The notes below the pieces were generated by a model. The model was not told the origin of the DNA. It was given only the letters and a program-made list of their open reading frames with translations, and searched no databases. A program made the translations under genes and the position numbers. From Kuschelorhynchus macadamiae (taxonomy: Eukaryota; Arthropoda; Insecta; Coleoptera; Curculionidae): DNA of 64,000 bases. This document shows, one piece after another, positions 19,426-29,779 of the stretch. The DNA is taken from positions 744,001 to 808,000 of the forward strand of contig JAUTXW010000136.1 in NCBI GenBank assembly GCA_030620095.1, in the 5' to 3' direction. How positions within the stretch are numbered: position 1 is the first letter of the stretch; each line of letters opens with the position of its first letter.

Positions 19426-20335
19426 AACGTTATTGAAAATAAATAATAATAATAATAGTAAGATTGTAAAACAGTTTAAACTATAGACAAAAATAGATAA
19501 GAATAAATATTTTGTAATATTTATGTTTCATGTATATACTAAGAAGAAAACTTGAATGTATATTTTGTATAAATACTCTCAGAATAGGGGTAAAAAAAGG
19601 TAGTTAAATTTTTTTAAATGTTGTATATGTATTTTTAAAATAAGCTAGGATTTTAAACTGAAAAACATCTTTTAATAAACAAAGTAAATTTTTTTGGAGT
19701 TCTCAGATTTTCTACATTTTCTACACGATTCAATGTCGTAACCCAACCCTGTTATTTGAGTAAACAAGTACTGAATTATTATTATTTTAAAATCACTCAA
19801 TAAACGATAACATTTCGTGTAATATTGATAAAAAATTGTTAAGCATTAAGCCAACGAGCACGGCTATATGGATTTTCTAACCTACATAGTTGAGTAGAAA
19901 GTAACGGTGCACTAACGAATTATAACTATCGAATAGTCATAAGTTTTAAATCTAGTCCTATTTTAAACACATCTTGATCCAGTTTGCGCTGTTCCCACGC
20001 CCACGCTGCATAATTCACCATAACTTATACTTTTATTTATTCCAAGAGAGAGCATTATCTCTATCTGTATCTTTATAATAGCTCGAACCATGGGCGCGCT
20101 CGGCGGGGTGCTAAATATTAACTAATTTAGTGAAGAAACATACCTAATCTACAGGCGAGATCATAGATAAATTGTTACAGTATAGAAAATGGTTTAAATG
20201 TCTATTAAATAACTTCATGATGTGATGCGAGTTCCAGTTATACAAGGGAATTCAGAAGAGTAAAATAATAACAATAACAATAATAATAATAATAATTAAT
20301 AAAGTAATTATCAGAAATATATACTAAAAGATACT
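19426..20335. other. unassigned stretch
   Basis: AT-rich, with one GC-rich patch (GGGCGCGCTCGGCGGGGTG, about 20091-20111) and an (AAT)n run at 20268-20298 just before the LINE fragment. No motif recognised. Confidence 0.4.
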
Positions 20336-21042
20336 TCAGTCATAAACGATAAATCTCGAAAGTGTCGTTTTTATCTAGAGACAATTGACTATATTTTATC
20401 AGGATGTAAATTGCTAGCGGGAGTAGAATATACAAATAGGCACAATGTAGTTACAAAAATAATACACCAAGCGTTAGCATAAAATACAACATACAAGAAG
20501 ATCAACAACCGTCTTACAAATATACACCACGATCACTATTAGAGACACAAGATTATAAATTATATTGGGATTTGACAATATATACAGATAAAACTGTAAT
20601 GCACAATAGGCCAGATACAACTTTCTTGGATAAGAAAAGCAAAATAACTTATCTTATCGATATAGTTATACCTTCTGATGCCAACGCAATTCAAAAATAT
20701 ACCGCTAAAAAGAAAAAATACCAAGAATTAGCTATCGAAATAGAAAGAATGTGGAAACAAAAACAAGTTATTATACTACCATTCATAATTTCAGTGACAG
20801 GAATCACACCAGAATCATTTGAAAATAATTTAAAACATTTAAATCTAGAACAGAATGTTCAAACACAATCTCAAAAAGCTGTCATCTTACATACCCGTAA
20901 CCTAATGAGAGCCTTTCTGAATCAAAAATAACATTAACCTACTAATAGACTTGGTATCAATCGTTAAGAGTAGTCTAATTCAGAACCAGATTTACCGAAA
21001 ATCGGCAGGGAAAATAATAATAATATTAATAATAATAAGTCA
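20336..21042 (+). pseudogene. R2/NeSL-like LINE, 3' end with restriction-like endonuclease (copy A)
   Basis: Open frame 20572-20931 plus degenerate upstream codons from about 20355. Upstream is a zinc-knuckle remnant (RKCRF...IDYILSGC, form C-x2-C-x7-8-H-x4-C with the His changed), then LAGVEYTNRHN. The frame holds the restriction-like endonuclease core: NRPDTTFLDKK.KITYLIDIVIP (PD...D-x motif), KYQELAIEIERMWK, then the C-terminal QKAVILHTRNLMRAFL. This C-terminal layout is that of early-branching LINEs of the R2/R4/NeSL type. The C-terminus is complete, followed by ~85 bp of 3' UTR and an (AAT)n tail ending near 21040. The copy is 5'-truncated and has no RT. Confidence 0.75.
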
Positions 21043-21044
21043 CA

Positions 21045-21707
21045 TCCAATCACAACTAGAAAAGATGAACACCTGGTCTGAAAAAAACACTCCACAGAAG
21101 ACACAGATACCACATAAAGCAAGACACATACATAAAAAGCTTTCATATACGTGGTTACAAGAAGGGCAGCTGTTCCCCGAAACAGAAGCCTGCTCGCCAC
21201 CCAGGACGAAGTCATAACAACCAGAAACTATCAAATGCACATCATCAAGGACACAGCCATTGATGACGAGAGGTGCAGGGGGTGTCACCAGCAGAGAGAA
21301 ATGATCGGTCACATAACGAGTGGATGTGCAGCGAAGGTCGTTCATCAAGCATTAGCCACAACATACAAACTAACGGAGAACACAGACCCTTATTACCATT
21401 ATACCCCAACATCCATACTTAAAAACGAAGACTACAGGCTTTACTGGGACATTAACATCTACAAAGATAAAACAATCCTCGCAAACAGACCCGATATCAC
21501 CATTCAATCCAAAAAAGAAAAGATTACTTATTTAATTGACATGGCTGTCCCCAACAATATGGCAATGGAAATAAAAAGGCTGTGGAAACAGGAAAGAGTC
21601 ATTATTGCTCCTCTCATCATATCACTAACAGGCCTCACCCCAACAACGTTTACACCTTTCTTGGCTCAATTAGGACTTAATACAGACATTCACAGGAACA
21701 TTCAGCA
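21045..21707 (+). pseudogene. R2/NeSL-like LINE, 3' part with restriction-like endonuclease (copy B)
   Basis: Begins with NTWSEKN...HIHKKLSYTWLQEGQLFPETEA, shifts frame at about 21185, and continues in the frame 21151-21723. The zinc knuckle CRGCHQQREMIGHITSGC keeps C-x2-C-x8-H-x4-C. The endonuclease core RPDITIQSKKEKITYLIDMAVP keeps the PD and D residues. Compared with the minus-strand copy at 60304-61062, about 14 residues after SGC and about 15 after MAVPNN are deleted. Homology ends at about 21707, where RT sequence of the same type begins in another frame, so the order (endonuclease before RT) is reversed relative to an intact element. Confidence 0.75.
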
Positions 21708-22975
21708 ACATGGATTGAAGTAGCAAATATAACTGCTCGGGAATATAATCAAATGCAGTATAATACTTTCACAACTGAGGAAATTACTAGCATCTTTGAA
21801 ACAATACACAACTGAAAAGCCATAGGTCCTGATGGAATACATAAGTACTGGTTAAAGAAACTCAGGTCCACACACGAAAAATTAGCATTTTTCCTTAATA
21901 ATCTAATACAGGAACCCCAAAATATGCCATATTCCCTTACTCAAGGAATTACCTACCTTCCTCTAAAAGACCGAAGCAACACGCTCGATCCTTCTAAATA
22001 TCGCCCAATTACCTGCCTTCTAACGTTTGATAAGCTGATAACAACCTGTATAACTTTAAGGATATAACACACTGCGGACACAACAAAATAATGACTATAC
22101 AGCAAAAGGGTTGTGCTAAAGACTCTATGGGTTGTAAAGAACAACTGATAATTAATTCGGTCATCTGTAATCAAGCTTACACGGAGCAGAGAAATCCATT
22201 TATATATTGATTATAAAAAAGCGTTAGACTCTATGACGCATGACTGGCTCATCAGAGTACTAAAAATGTGCAATATCGATCCCTGTATAATACATTTCTT
22301 GGAACAAGCCACACTACTATTCACTTGAATGATACGAATATTGTATTTTTGAAGGTGATTCACTGAGTCCGCGATATTTTGTATTGCAATGAACCCTCTG
22401 TCTTACCTTTTAACTTCTACTAGTTATGGGTTTTAGTATCAAAAATAACAACAGAGAAAATATTAAGTTAAACTATATTTTATATATGGATGATTTAAAA
22501 CTACTGGCATCTACCAAGAACGAGCTTAATTAGATGCTCAAAGTTATAGAGAATTTCTCTACAGATATTACAATGCAGTTTGGGCTAGATAGGTGCACAA
22601 CTGTCAGTGCAATGAAGGGTAGGATTCAGGAGGATGGATTTGAGATGCAGAACGGTCAGAGTATCGAAGCAATGCGACATGGAGGTACCTACAAATATCT
22701 TTGTAAAAAGCAAGGTATGTATCACCGAGTAATGGAGGATGAACTGACAAGCGAGTTTACAAGAAGAATACGACAATTGCTAAAATCAAAACTTAACAGC
22801 AAAGATTTGGTTAGGGCAATTCACACCTACGCTTATTCTGTGCTTGGCTATTCATTTGGGATAATTAAGTGCTGTAAGACCGACATCAATAACCTGCAGC
22901 GAAAGATCAGAACTCTTCTCACAAAGGCACAAAAACACCATCATATTGCCATTTGCAGATGCTCATAGCCCTTAA
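21708..22975 (+). pseudogene. R2/NeSL-like LINE reverse-transcriptase fragment
   Basis: Broken frames read, in order: the pre-RT segment WIEVANITAREYNQM.YNTFT, the RT blocks AIGPDGIHKYWLKKL, TYLPLKDRSNTLDPSKYRPITCL, LYIDYKKALDSMTHDWL (domain with the first catalytic Asp), then ILYMDDLKLLAS (the catalytic xxDD box, MDD) at about 22480-22510. The open frame 22534-22968 (thumb) follows, with KCTTV-like, GGTYKYLCKKQG and LRAIHTYAYSVLGYSFGI blocks. Many stops and frameshifts. A CMDD/YMDD box and the C-terminal type of the adjacent copies support an R2-like LINE. It joins directly to Tc1 sequence at about 22975. Confidence 0.7.
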
Positions 22976-23345
22976 GATAATGATCCGAAGCACACGTCTA
23001 GAAAAGCGAAACAATTTTTAGTGACAATAGTGTGGATTTATTGTCGTGGCCGCCCCGATCGCCAGACTTCAATCCCATTGGAAATTTATGAACTTCCCCT
23101 GCTGTTGGAAAACATAAAATGAAAGTTAAGCAAAAACTTTAGGAGATAATTAAAGCAGAGTGTGAAGCAATACCATTAGACTTGTGTCAAAGGCTTGTGA
23201 ACTCTATGTCCAGAAGATGCGCTGAAGTTCTAAAACATAAAGGTTATAAAACGAAGTACACTAGTCAACTCTTATACAGCATCACTGATTTTTAACGTTA
23301 ATTTCAAATGGATTTATTTATGTTATTATTCAACCGATTTTTTTT
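22976..23345 (+). pseudogene. Tc1-type transposase C-terminus plus 3' terminal inverted repeat
   Basis: Reads NDPKHTSRKAKQF (second catalytic Asp), then, after a frameshift, LLSWPPRSPDFNPIGNLW, where the third catalytic residue Glu is replaced by Gly, then LVNSMSRRCAEVLKHKGY. The terminal sequence 23283-23345 (TTAATTTCAAATGGATTT, then ATTATTCAACCGATTTT) is the reverse complement of 23765-23830 and of window bases 8-65. A different Tc1 lineage from the one at 1485-4354. Confidence 0.8.
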
Positions 23346-23764
23346 CCTGATAGGTCAGTCCTTTTACTTTCTGAAGGTTTAGGCAGAGTTGAAAATGTTG
23401 TTGTATTGTACCGGGAAAACTAAAAGTTACGTGAGCTCGTAAATAAACCAAAATTTAATGACTGCCAAAAAGAGACGGGGCATGCAGATTTATTTTGTTC
23501 GTATGTTACGGATACGTAAAGTTTTACTGCACCACATCACCAGGTTTGAAATTTTAATTTTTAATACAGGGTGAATAAAAAGATATCCTTTACACCATAA
23601 CTTAGAAATATGGATAATTAACAGGCGTTGAACATTTTTGAATACCTAGAGATGTACTCCTAATTTTAATTTGCTTGAAGAGTGTTAGAAGTAAAGCTAA
23701 TTTTAGAGCTACTGTATGCCATCGCAAGATTTGACACTTGGAGTCTTATTACAGGGTAGATGAA
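23346..23764. other. unassigned stretch with two CAGGGT-type motifs
   Basis: TACAGGGTGAATAAAAAG at 23567 and TACAGGGTAGATG at 23751 look like mariner-type termini, but I cannot pair them. No coding signal. Confidence 0.4.
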
Positions 23765-23850
23765 ATTGTATTTGTTAAAATCGGTTGAATAATAACAAAA
23801 ATAGATTCATTTGAAATTAATGGTAAAAATGAGTGATGCATTATAAGTGT
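23765..23850 (+). repeat. Tc1-like 5' terminal inverted repeat, solo
   Basis: Reverse complement of the 3' end at 23283-23345, and about 80% like window bases 1-85. Not followed by transposase sequence, so a solo or deleted copy. Confidence 0.6.
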
Positions 23851-24289
23851 TGTGTATGAGGTACTTATGTGGTATTTAATCATTTTATAAATTTCAAATC
23901 GTATAAAATTATATCTGTATCTCGGGTAGCTCTATTGTTGTAACCAGATATTTTTTTATATTTTTTAAATTTATTTGTTAATATTTTCTAGATGTAAGTT
24001 TATTATTAATGTTTGGCTTTATGATTACATGTTTCTAATAAAAATTGTTGATCAAATTAAATGCGGTATTAAAAGTTTATTTACCAGACAATGTGTTATA
24101 TTGAACTTGCTCTATTTCAATGGTCATCACTGTATGTGTATACAAACAACAAACTCCATATTAAGCTTAAAATCAAAACAGCCTGAACATAAACACTAAA
24201 AGGCAAAAAACAATTACTACCCAATAAATTTTTAATATTCCATGTTGGCAAGTTGACTTGACCTGCTAAAGCGAGCGTGTTAATTTCAG
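23851..24289. other. unassigned stretch
   Basis: No recognisable feature. The 74-codon open frame at 23975 has no family motif. Confidence 0.4.
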
Positions 24290-24389
24290 TATCAAGTTGC
24301 GTCGTTTCAAGCTAATATTGGTTACAGGTAGTTGTAATTTATGTAGCTGCGATACTTTGTTACTTTTGCTCACGGAAGTCGTTTTTGCA

Positions 24390-25057
24390 ACAATGTTCGG
24401 GCCAAAAAAGTGTGCTGTATGCGAGAATGTTTGTTTGAAACTAGGAAATAACGGCTTATCATTTTTTGATACCAATAATTTGACCATACAAATATTAGTT
24501 CCTACTTTTGCTGATATATTCAACTCAGGTTTCCAGCATTTGAACCAAATTATAGATTATATTAATATCTATAATATTTTACCAGATAATCAATCCGGTT
24601 TTAGAAGAAATGTAACACCACAACATTACTTACTAAATTAAAACATGCTAGCTTAGAAAATGGGGATACTGGATTTGCTATTAATGTAATATTTTTTGAT
24701 TTGGCTAAAGCTTTTGATTCTTTAAATCATGTGATGCTTTTAGTCACACTTAAATACATAGGTTTCAGTGACAAAACATGTCAACGGTTTATTAATTACT
24801 TTTCTAACCGTAGTCAGTTTACTAGAATTTCTAACGAATACAAATTTGGCACTTTTAATATGCCATCGACACATAAAGGAGTAATTCAAGGGTCTGTACT
24901 TCGCCCAATGCTATTATTTACACATTTAATTTTTATTTATCAATTAAACATGGTAAGCATTTGCTGGTGACACTCAATGTTATCACAAAATTAATTTTGA
25001 AAATATGTTACATTTTGTGAATTTAATAAATGAACACTTCAGTGTTTATATCTCGTG
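24390..25057 (+). pseudogene. CR1/Jockey-like LINE reverse-transcriptase fragment
   Basis: From about 24500 the frames read HLNQIIDYINIYNILPDNQSGFRRN (RT fingers), then DLAKAFDSLNHVMLLVTLKYIGFS at 24690-24780 (first catalytic Asp), FSNRSQFTRIS, HKGVIQGSVLRPMLLF (the normally GVPQGSxLGP block), then FAGDTQCYHKINFENM at about 24960-25010. There the catalytic FADD box reads FAGD, so a catalytic Asp is lost. A frame starting at an ATG near 24391 (CAVCENVC, Cys-rich) precedes it in the same direction but is not clearly part of it. The fragment is cut at about 25057 by a PLE terminus. Confidence 0.75.
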
Positions 25058-25155
25058 GAGTAAAGATCCCTGAAGATGCCTCGTGCAATCGAAGGCGAAA
25101 CGTCGGATAGTAATTCCAATTTGACACGGTCTAATCCCAAGAACCATGATTTCTT
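25058..25155 (+). mobile_element. PLE terminal fragment carrying a hammerhead-like motif
   Basis: About 95% like the sequence at 39755-39840 (direct) and 37240-37340 (inverted): GTAAAGATCCCTGAAGATGC, then GGCGAAACGTCGGATAG, then AATTCCAATTTGACAC. These are termini of the PLE family whose body is at 37235-39835. No coding part here. It interrupts the LINE at 24390-25057. Confidence 0.7.
25065..25108 (+). ncRNA. hammerhead-ribozyme-like motif, best copy
   Basis: Seen in order: GATCC (25065-25069), CTGAAGA core (25070-25076), stem II GCCT/AGGC (25078-25081 with 25093-25096), GAAA (25097-25100), CGTC (25101-25104), GGAT (25105-25108). ATCC pairs with GGAT as stem I, and self-complementary ACGT could give a 2-bp stem III. 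Predicted cut after GTC, before GGAT. One extra U between the core and stem II departs from the consensus. PLEs are known to encode hammerheads with very short stem III that act as dimers. Confidence 0.55.
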
Positions 25156-26291
25156 AATGTTATAAATTACTCATCGGGGGCGGGAGCGTCCAGACATTGA
25201 AATTTATTTCTATGTAATTAAAAAAAAAAATGGAACTGAGGTTCTGGGTGTCACTCTTTTTATTTATAACTGGAGGATCTTGAAGGTTTATATGTATGAT
25301 TTCTAGAAAAGTTCACTTATAGTAAGAGGGCGCTTTACCTAAAATCTCAGCGCCACCCCGGTTAAGAGAGTGGTTTTATTTAATGAAATGTTCACTCAAT
25401 GCACATATTTGTACCAATCACAATATTCTACAAACATAATGGTACAACCTTAGTGTTCAAATAGGTTTATTAGCTACCACTCTTACCCCCGGTACGTAAA
25501 AACTAACCTCGTTAAGGACATGGAAACTCGAGTTATCAAACTTACTCATTAAACTAAGAGATTCGATCTTACATCAACTTAAAAATATTTTTCTAGAAAA
25601 TTCTTACTCTTTAAAACTAGTGCTAAAAATTTTGTTTCAAACTCAAAATAACATTATAGACAGCTTTAGAGGGATTGATCCTCCAAATCCCATACTTTCT
25701 CAATCTATCACTAACACTCCTTTGGACTTGTCCAGGCAATTTTCATTCACAGAGGATCCTACTCCTACCAGGTTGTTCGTTTTCTCTCTTACACATATTG
25801 AAAACCTTACTAATAGACTTACAAATATCTTTAAAAATACTGAAATTAAGATAGCGAGAAAACAACAAAAACCTCTAGCTCTCTTATTCACAAAAACTAA
25901 AATACCCTTGTCACTGCTAGAGAATTACAATATAGATTACAGAATACCATGTAATGAGTGTGAGTTATCATATATACTACAAACCTCTAGAAGCCTTAAA
26001 GGCAGAATCACCTCACGTAAGAGTGACGGTGGGAGATGGACTCCGTCCTGTGCGCCGAGTGAACATTTCATTAAAGAAAACCACTTTCTTACCTGGGGTG
26101 GCGCTGAGATTTTGGATAAAGCGCCCTCTTACTATAAACGCACTTTTCTAGAAATGATACATATAAATAAACCTTCATGATCCAGTTATAAATAAAACAC
26201 CCAGAAGCTCAGTTTCATATTTTAACATTACATAAAAACAAATTCCAATGTCTGGACGCTCCCGCCCCCGATGAGTAATTTATAACATTTC
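25156..26291 (+). mobile_element. Penelope-like element with inverted terminal repeats
   Basis: 25156-25402 and about 26045-26291 are reverse complements of each other over ~245 bp (ATAAATTACTCATCGGGGGC, GGGAGCGTCCAGACATTG, TAAGAGGGCGC, CTCAGCGCCACCCC). The right copy overlaps the 3' end of the PLE coding sequence. The left copy is therefore an inverted repeat of the element's own 3' end, including codons for IKENHFLTW and LDKAPSYYKR. Between them is the PLE endonuclease fragment. Inverted terminal copies are known for PLEs. RT missing. Confidence 0.8.
25620..26180 (+). pseudogene. PLE C-terminal linker and GIY-YIG domain (186-codon open frame)
   Basis: Linker region with FVFSLTHIENLTNRLTNIFK (the usual PYV.GISE.I..IFK block) at residues about 53-72 and TKTKIPLSLLENYNIDYRIPC at 91-111. 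The endonuclease remnant follows: CNEC (111-114), SYILQTSRSLKGRI (117-130), in which YIGQTGRSL has become YILQTSRSL. Then HFIKENHFLTW and ILDKAPSYYKRTFLEMIHI (the C-terminal Y..R...E block). The open frame is continuous but the Gly of YIG is lost and the upstream RT is missing, so it is a remnant. It overlaps the right terminal repeat of the element. Confidence 0.85.
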
Positions 26292-26924
26292 CTATTATTA
26301 ATATTATTGTCACTATTATAATTATTATTATTACTTTAAATTCTTTCCGATGTTGGGATTATTTTGCTATTGTTTTGATAATTAATCGATACAGGGGCAA
26401 CTATCATACATTTAAGGTTTTTTGTGACCTTTCACACTTACCCCGTTAACTAATTATTATTATATAATAAATATATTGCTCTGTATATATTGTTACAAAT
26501 TATATTGAAGTAGGTTGAGCATTGAATACACACCACTGTAAGATAGGCACCCCGTCATCATTCTTGTTGTGCCTTCAGACTATTAATAAGTATACTCTTT
26601 CTATTTCGTTCTTCATGTTAAACATAGTATTTATATCTTCTGTATTCACGCCACCTCCACTTTCATGTTCAAAAATTCTCAAAAAACATGTTTGCCAACA
26701 AACAAAAGTTCCATCAGGGACATCTCTTTAAAAGTTTTTAAAGTTAACTTTTGGTTACTAAGAATGTAATTTTAAAAATTTTAAATAAACAGAATGATGG
26801 TTTGGTGCAACTAAATGTGTCTCCTTTATAGTATGTTTTTGTTTTAATATCAAACCTACATTGGTGGATTCAAACTTATTATACTTATTAGTTACTTATT
26901 TCTTTTTTAAATTATTTGTAGAAA
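26292..26924. other. unassigned AT-rich stretch
   Basis: No motif recognised; short (ATT)n-like run at 26308-26335. Confidence 0.4.
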
Positions 26925-26968
26925 AGTCCCGAGGAAGGGATAAAATTAATCCCGAAAATTGAAATAAA
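26925..26968 (+). ncRNA. degenerate hammerhead-like motif of a PLE terminus
   Basis: CCGAGGA (core CUGANGA with one change), then stem II GGGAT / ATCCC with a 7-nt loop, then GAAA. Stem I and stem III are not evident. It lies upstream of the PLE RT fragment at 27170, consistent with a 5' terminal repeat. Confidence 0.35.
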
Positions 26969-27025
26969 CTTCTTTATGTGGCCTTTTATGTATATAAACT
27001 GCATCCCCACTATCCTGAAGTATTC

Positions 27026-27026
<1 letters not shown>

Positions 27027-27075
<49 letters not shown>
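27027..27075. repeat. (AT)n microsatellite
   Basis: About 24 uninterrupted AT units. Confidence 0.95.
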
Positions 27076-27076
<1 letters not shown>

Positions 27077-27169
27077 GATGGGTTCTTTAACCTTTTTAAT
27101 TGTCAATATATCTTAAAAATATCCTTGCAACATCACAAACCAAACGAAGATTTATATAAAGGACTCATG

Positions 27170-27860
27170 GCATTTTAAAGAAAAAATAAAAAACATCACT
27201 TTGCCTGAAAATCATATAATTATATCACTAGACGTAATATCGCTATACACAAATATTCCAATTCAACTAGCTTTAGGCACTACAAGAAAAAAATGGAACC
27301 AATTCAAAAATTCACAGATATACCCCTCGAAGAATTTTTGACAACTACCGATTTTACTTTAAAATCCACCTATTTTATTTACAATGACAACTATTATAAA
27401 CAAATAGAGGGCTGTGCAATGGGTTCATCCATATCCAGTATCATAGCCAATTGCTATTGGAAGAATTGGAAAGTACCGTCATTCAAAAACTATCATATAA
27501 TCTGCACTTTTTCTTCCGATACGTAGACGATTGTATCACTGCAATTCCAAAGAATATGTGTGAGGATATTTTAAAGTCTTTTAATTCTTATCACTAAATT
27601 GAATTTTACAATAGAAACAGAAAATAATAATAAAATTAGTTTCCTAGACATGACTCTACATAATAATCAAAATTCAATAAAAACGGAGTGGTACACAAAA
27701 GAGACCTGGTCAGAAAGATATTTGAATCTCTACGTCCCAAAAAAATCTGTTGTAATAGGACTAGCTGACCGAGCAATTAAATTGACAAATCCAATTTTTA
27801 GAACCACAGCAATAGAAAAAGCAAAACTAATATTACTGAAGAATAGCTACCTCTAAAAAC
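27170..27860 (+). pseudogene. PLE reverse-transcriptase fragment
   Basis: Frames joined by shifts give ISLDVISLYTNIPI (RT motif with the first catalytic Asp, 27218-27260), YFIYNDNYYKQIEGCAMGSSISSIIAN (27365-27450, the GxxMGSPxS block), then RYVDDCITAIPK at about 27515-27550 (the catalytic xxDD box, YVDD). The open frame 27599-27856 follows: KISFLDMTLHNNQ, TEWYTKETWSERYLN, VIGLADRAIKL. These are the connection motifs of Penelope RTs (FLD.TL, Y.K.T...RYLN). It may belong with the C-terminal piece at 30385-30910, the interval being filled by the Sailor-like element and a repeat. Confidence 0.8.
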
Positions 27861-28166
27861 TGCAATTTTTTAATGACGTCTACAAAATATTTATCGCCCT
27901 AAAGAAAACAGGAAAAATACAAGCAACTATCTATAGTCAAAAGCAGTGTTATCGTGCGGGTCATACGATTTATCAACGACAAACTTTTTAAGTTTGTTTT
28001 TCTTTTATTACGTGTAATCATATCCTCGGCATAAGATCCGGAAGATGAATTAGATAGACCTATGATATTTTCATATGAAAAAAGAGGATAAACATATAAA
28101 TACCAGCAGTTGCAAAAATCTTTGAGCGATGTCACTTCAAAGTCAGATTGACAAGTCAGTGACAAA
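27861..28166. other. PLE-derived or unassigned sequence before the Sailor-like element
   Basis: After the PLE stop, a few further codons (FNDVYKIFIAL) may be PLE. The rest, to the first Sailor-like codon, has no recognisable feature. Confidence 0.4.
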
Positions 28167-29482
28167 ATGAGTAATAGAAAACAATTTTCGGGTTTTTTCA
28201 TCCACAAGCGAAAAAAATGGTATTAAATCTAATAAAATATTACGAAAACGAAAATTCACCGGCCAATATGCAGGAGACAGGAGCAAAAGCTCTGGGAATC
28301 GGTATAAGGACTGTGCAGAAAATTGTGCATGAAAAAAAAGCATAATTAACTGCCGAAAAAGATTAAGAAATGTACATGAAAAAAGCCAAAGGCAAAAGAC
28401 TTCAGTTACAATGCAAAATTGATATTCATAATGCAATTTATGATTTATACACGTCAAAAACTAATATAACCCTATAAGCTTTAAAAGAGGCTTTAAAAAA
28501 TCGAGGCATATTGGAAATTGGACTGAAATCGTTGTCAAAATTAATAAAAATGTTGGGTTTTCGATATAAAAAGGACTGTAGTCGAAGATTTTTATGCGAG
28601 TTGCCACATATAGCAAGTCAGCGTAGCCAGTTTTTAAAGAAATATACGGAAAATGTTAATTCAAAATTTAGAAAAGTGGTATTTTTAGACGAGACTTGGA
28701 TATTTTCTAATGAAAGTGGTTCGAAATCTTAGCAGGACGAGTCTGTAAAAAGTGTCAAGAGAAAAAAGGGATGTGAGACAGGAAAACGGTTCATCATTTT
28801 GCATGTAAGTCCTTCAACAGGATTTCTCCCAGGTGCAAGTTTACTGAGTTCTTCAACATCCAAAAGTATGGACTACCATGATATTATGAACTGTGAACTG
28901 TTTAAAAAGCGGTTAAAAGAACAACTGATTCCAAATTTAGATGCTCCATCTTTAATCCTTCTGGACAATGCATCTTATCATTCAAGAATCTTACATAAAC
29001 AACGTACTTCATCCTTGAAGAAAAGTGATATTTATGACTGGCTAATAAAACAGAAACAAAATCCTTTACCGAATATGCTGAAACTAGAACTTCTTTTAAT
29101 GGCAAAATCTATTAAAAAACCAACAATATATGCCGTAGATGAAATATTACGGGAAATTGGGCATGAGGTTTTACGACTGCCGCCATACCATTGCCAGTTT
29201 AACGCAATAGAATTAACATGGGCTAGGGCAAAATCATATTATGAAAAACAGGTGAACGATGGTCTTATATCAGATGAAGTGCAAATTGTTTGGCAAGATT
29301 CATTAAATTATATTACGCCGGAGTACTGGAAGAAATCTGTGGAACATACGGAGAAATTAATATGGGTTTGGTGGAATCGAGAACGAGTTTTAGATGTCGA
29401 AATAGCATCAATGATCATCTTTGCGCCATTTGAGGACGAATCAGAAGATGAGGACTTTTTAAGTGATGATGATATTTTTTAG
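28167..29482 (+). pseudogene. Sailor-like (DD82E) IS630/Tc1/mariner transposase, lightly damaged
   Basis: N-terminal helix-turn-helix (MVLNLIKYYENENSPANMQETGAKALGIGIRTVQKIV, 28217-28342), then IYDLYTSKTNITL.ALKEALK.RGI, then SLSKLIKMLGFRYKKDCSRR (28511 onward). Catalytic region: first Asp in VVFLDETWIF (about 28678-28707), second in LILLDNASYHSR (about 28950-28985), Glu in NAIELTWARAK (about 29210). There are 81 residues between the last two, close to the DD82E spacing reported for the Sailor superfamily. The acidic tail DESEDEDFLSDDD ends the frame. Damage: one frameshift near 28211-28217 and stops near 28343, 28364, 28477 and 28732. Part of its 5' coding sequence is repeated inverted at 29520-29703. 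Confidence 0.8.
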
Positions 29483-29519
29483 TCTATAATATTAAAAAGT
29501 TTCTGAAGGATTATATTAG

Positions 29520-29703
29520 TCTTTGACGTGTACAAATCATAAATTCCGTTATGAATATCAATTTTTGCATTGTAACTTAAGTCTTTTGCCTTTGGATTTT
29601 TTCGTGTACATTTCTTAATCTTCTTCGGAAGTAAATTATGTTTTTTTTTTCATGCACAAGTTACTGTACATTCTTTATACCGGTTCTCAGAGCTTTTGCC
29701 ATG
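29520..29703 (-). repeat. inverted partial copy of the Sailor-like transposase 5' coding region
   Basis: Reverse complement of 28278-28461 at roughly 85%: GCAAAAGCTCTG, then GATTAAGAAATGTACA, then GGCAAAAGACTT, then GTTACAATGCAAAA. It starts 38 bp after the transposase stop. The differences from the coding copy are scattered, so the duplication is not recent, or the element was decaying afterwards. Confidence 0.85.
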
Positions 29704-29756
29704 GCATTATTAATTATAAGACAAAATTTGATATATAAAAATCGGTAAAATCGCTT

Positions 29757-29779
29757 ATTAATATATATATATATATATA
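29757..29779. repeat. (TA)n microsatellite
   Basis: About ten TA units between the Sailor-like 3' side and a fragment of the 125-bp repeat family. Confidence 0.9.

Noticed and set aside
26912..27178. Open frames with poly-(Ile-Tyr)
   Set aside because: Produced by the (AT)n microsatellite, not a protein.
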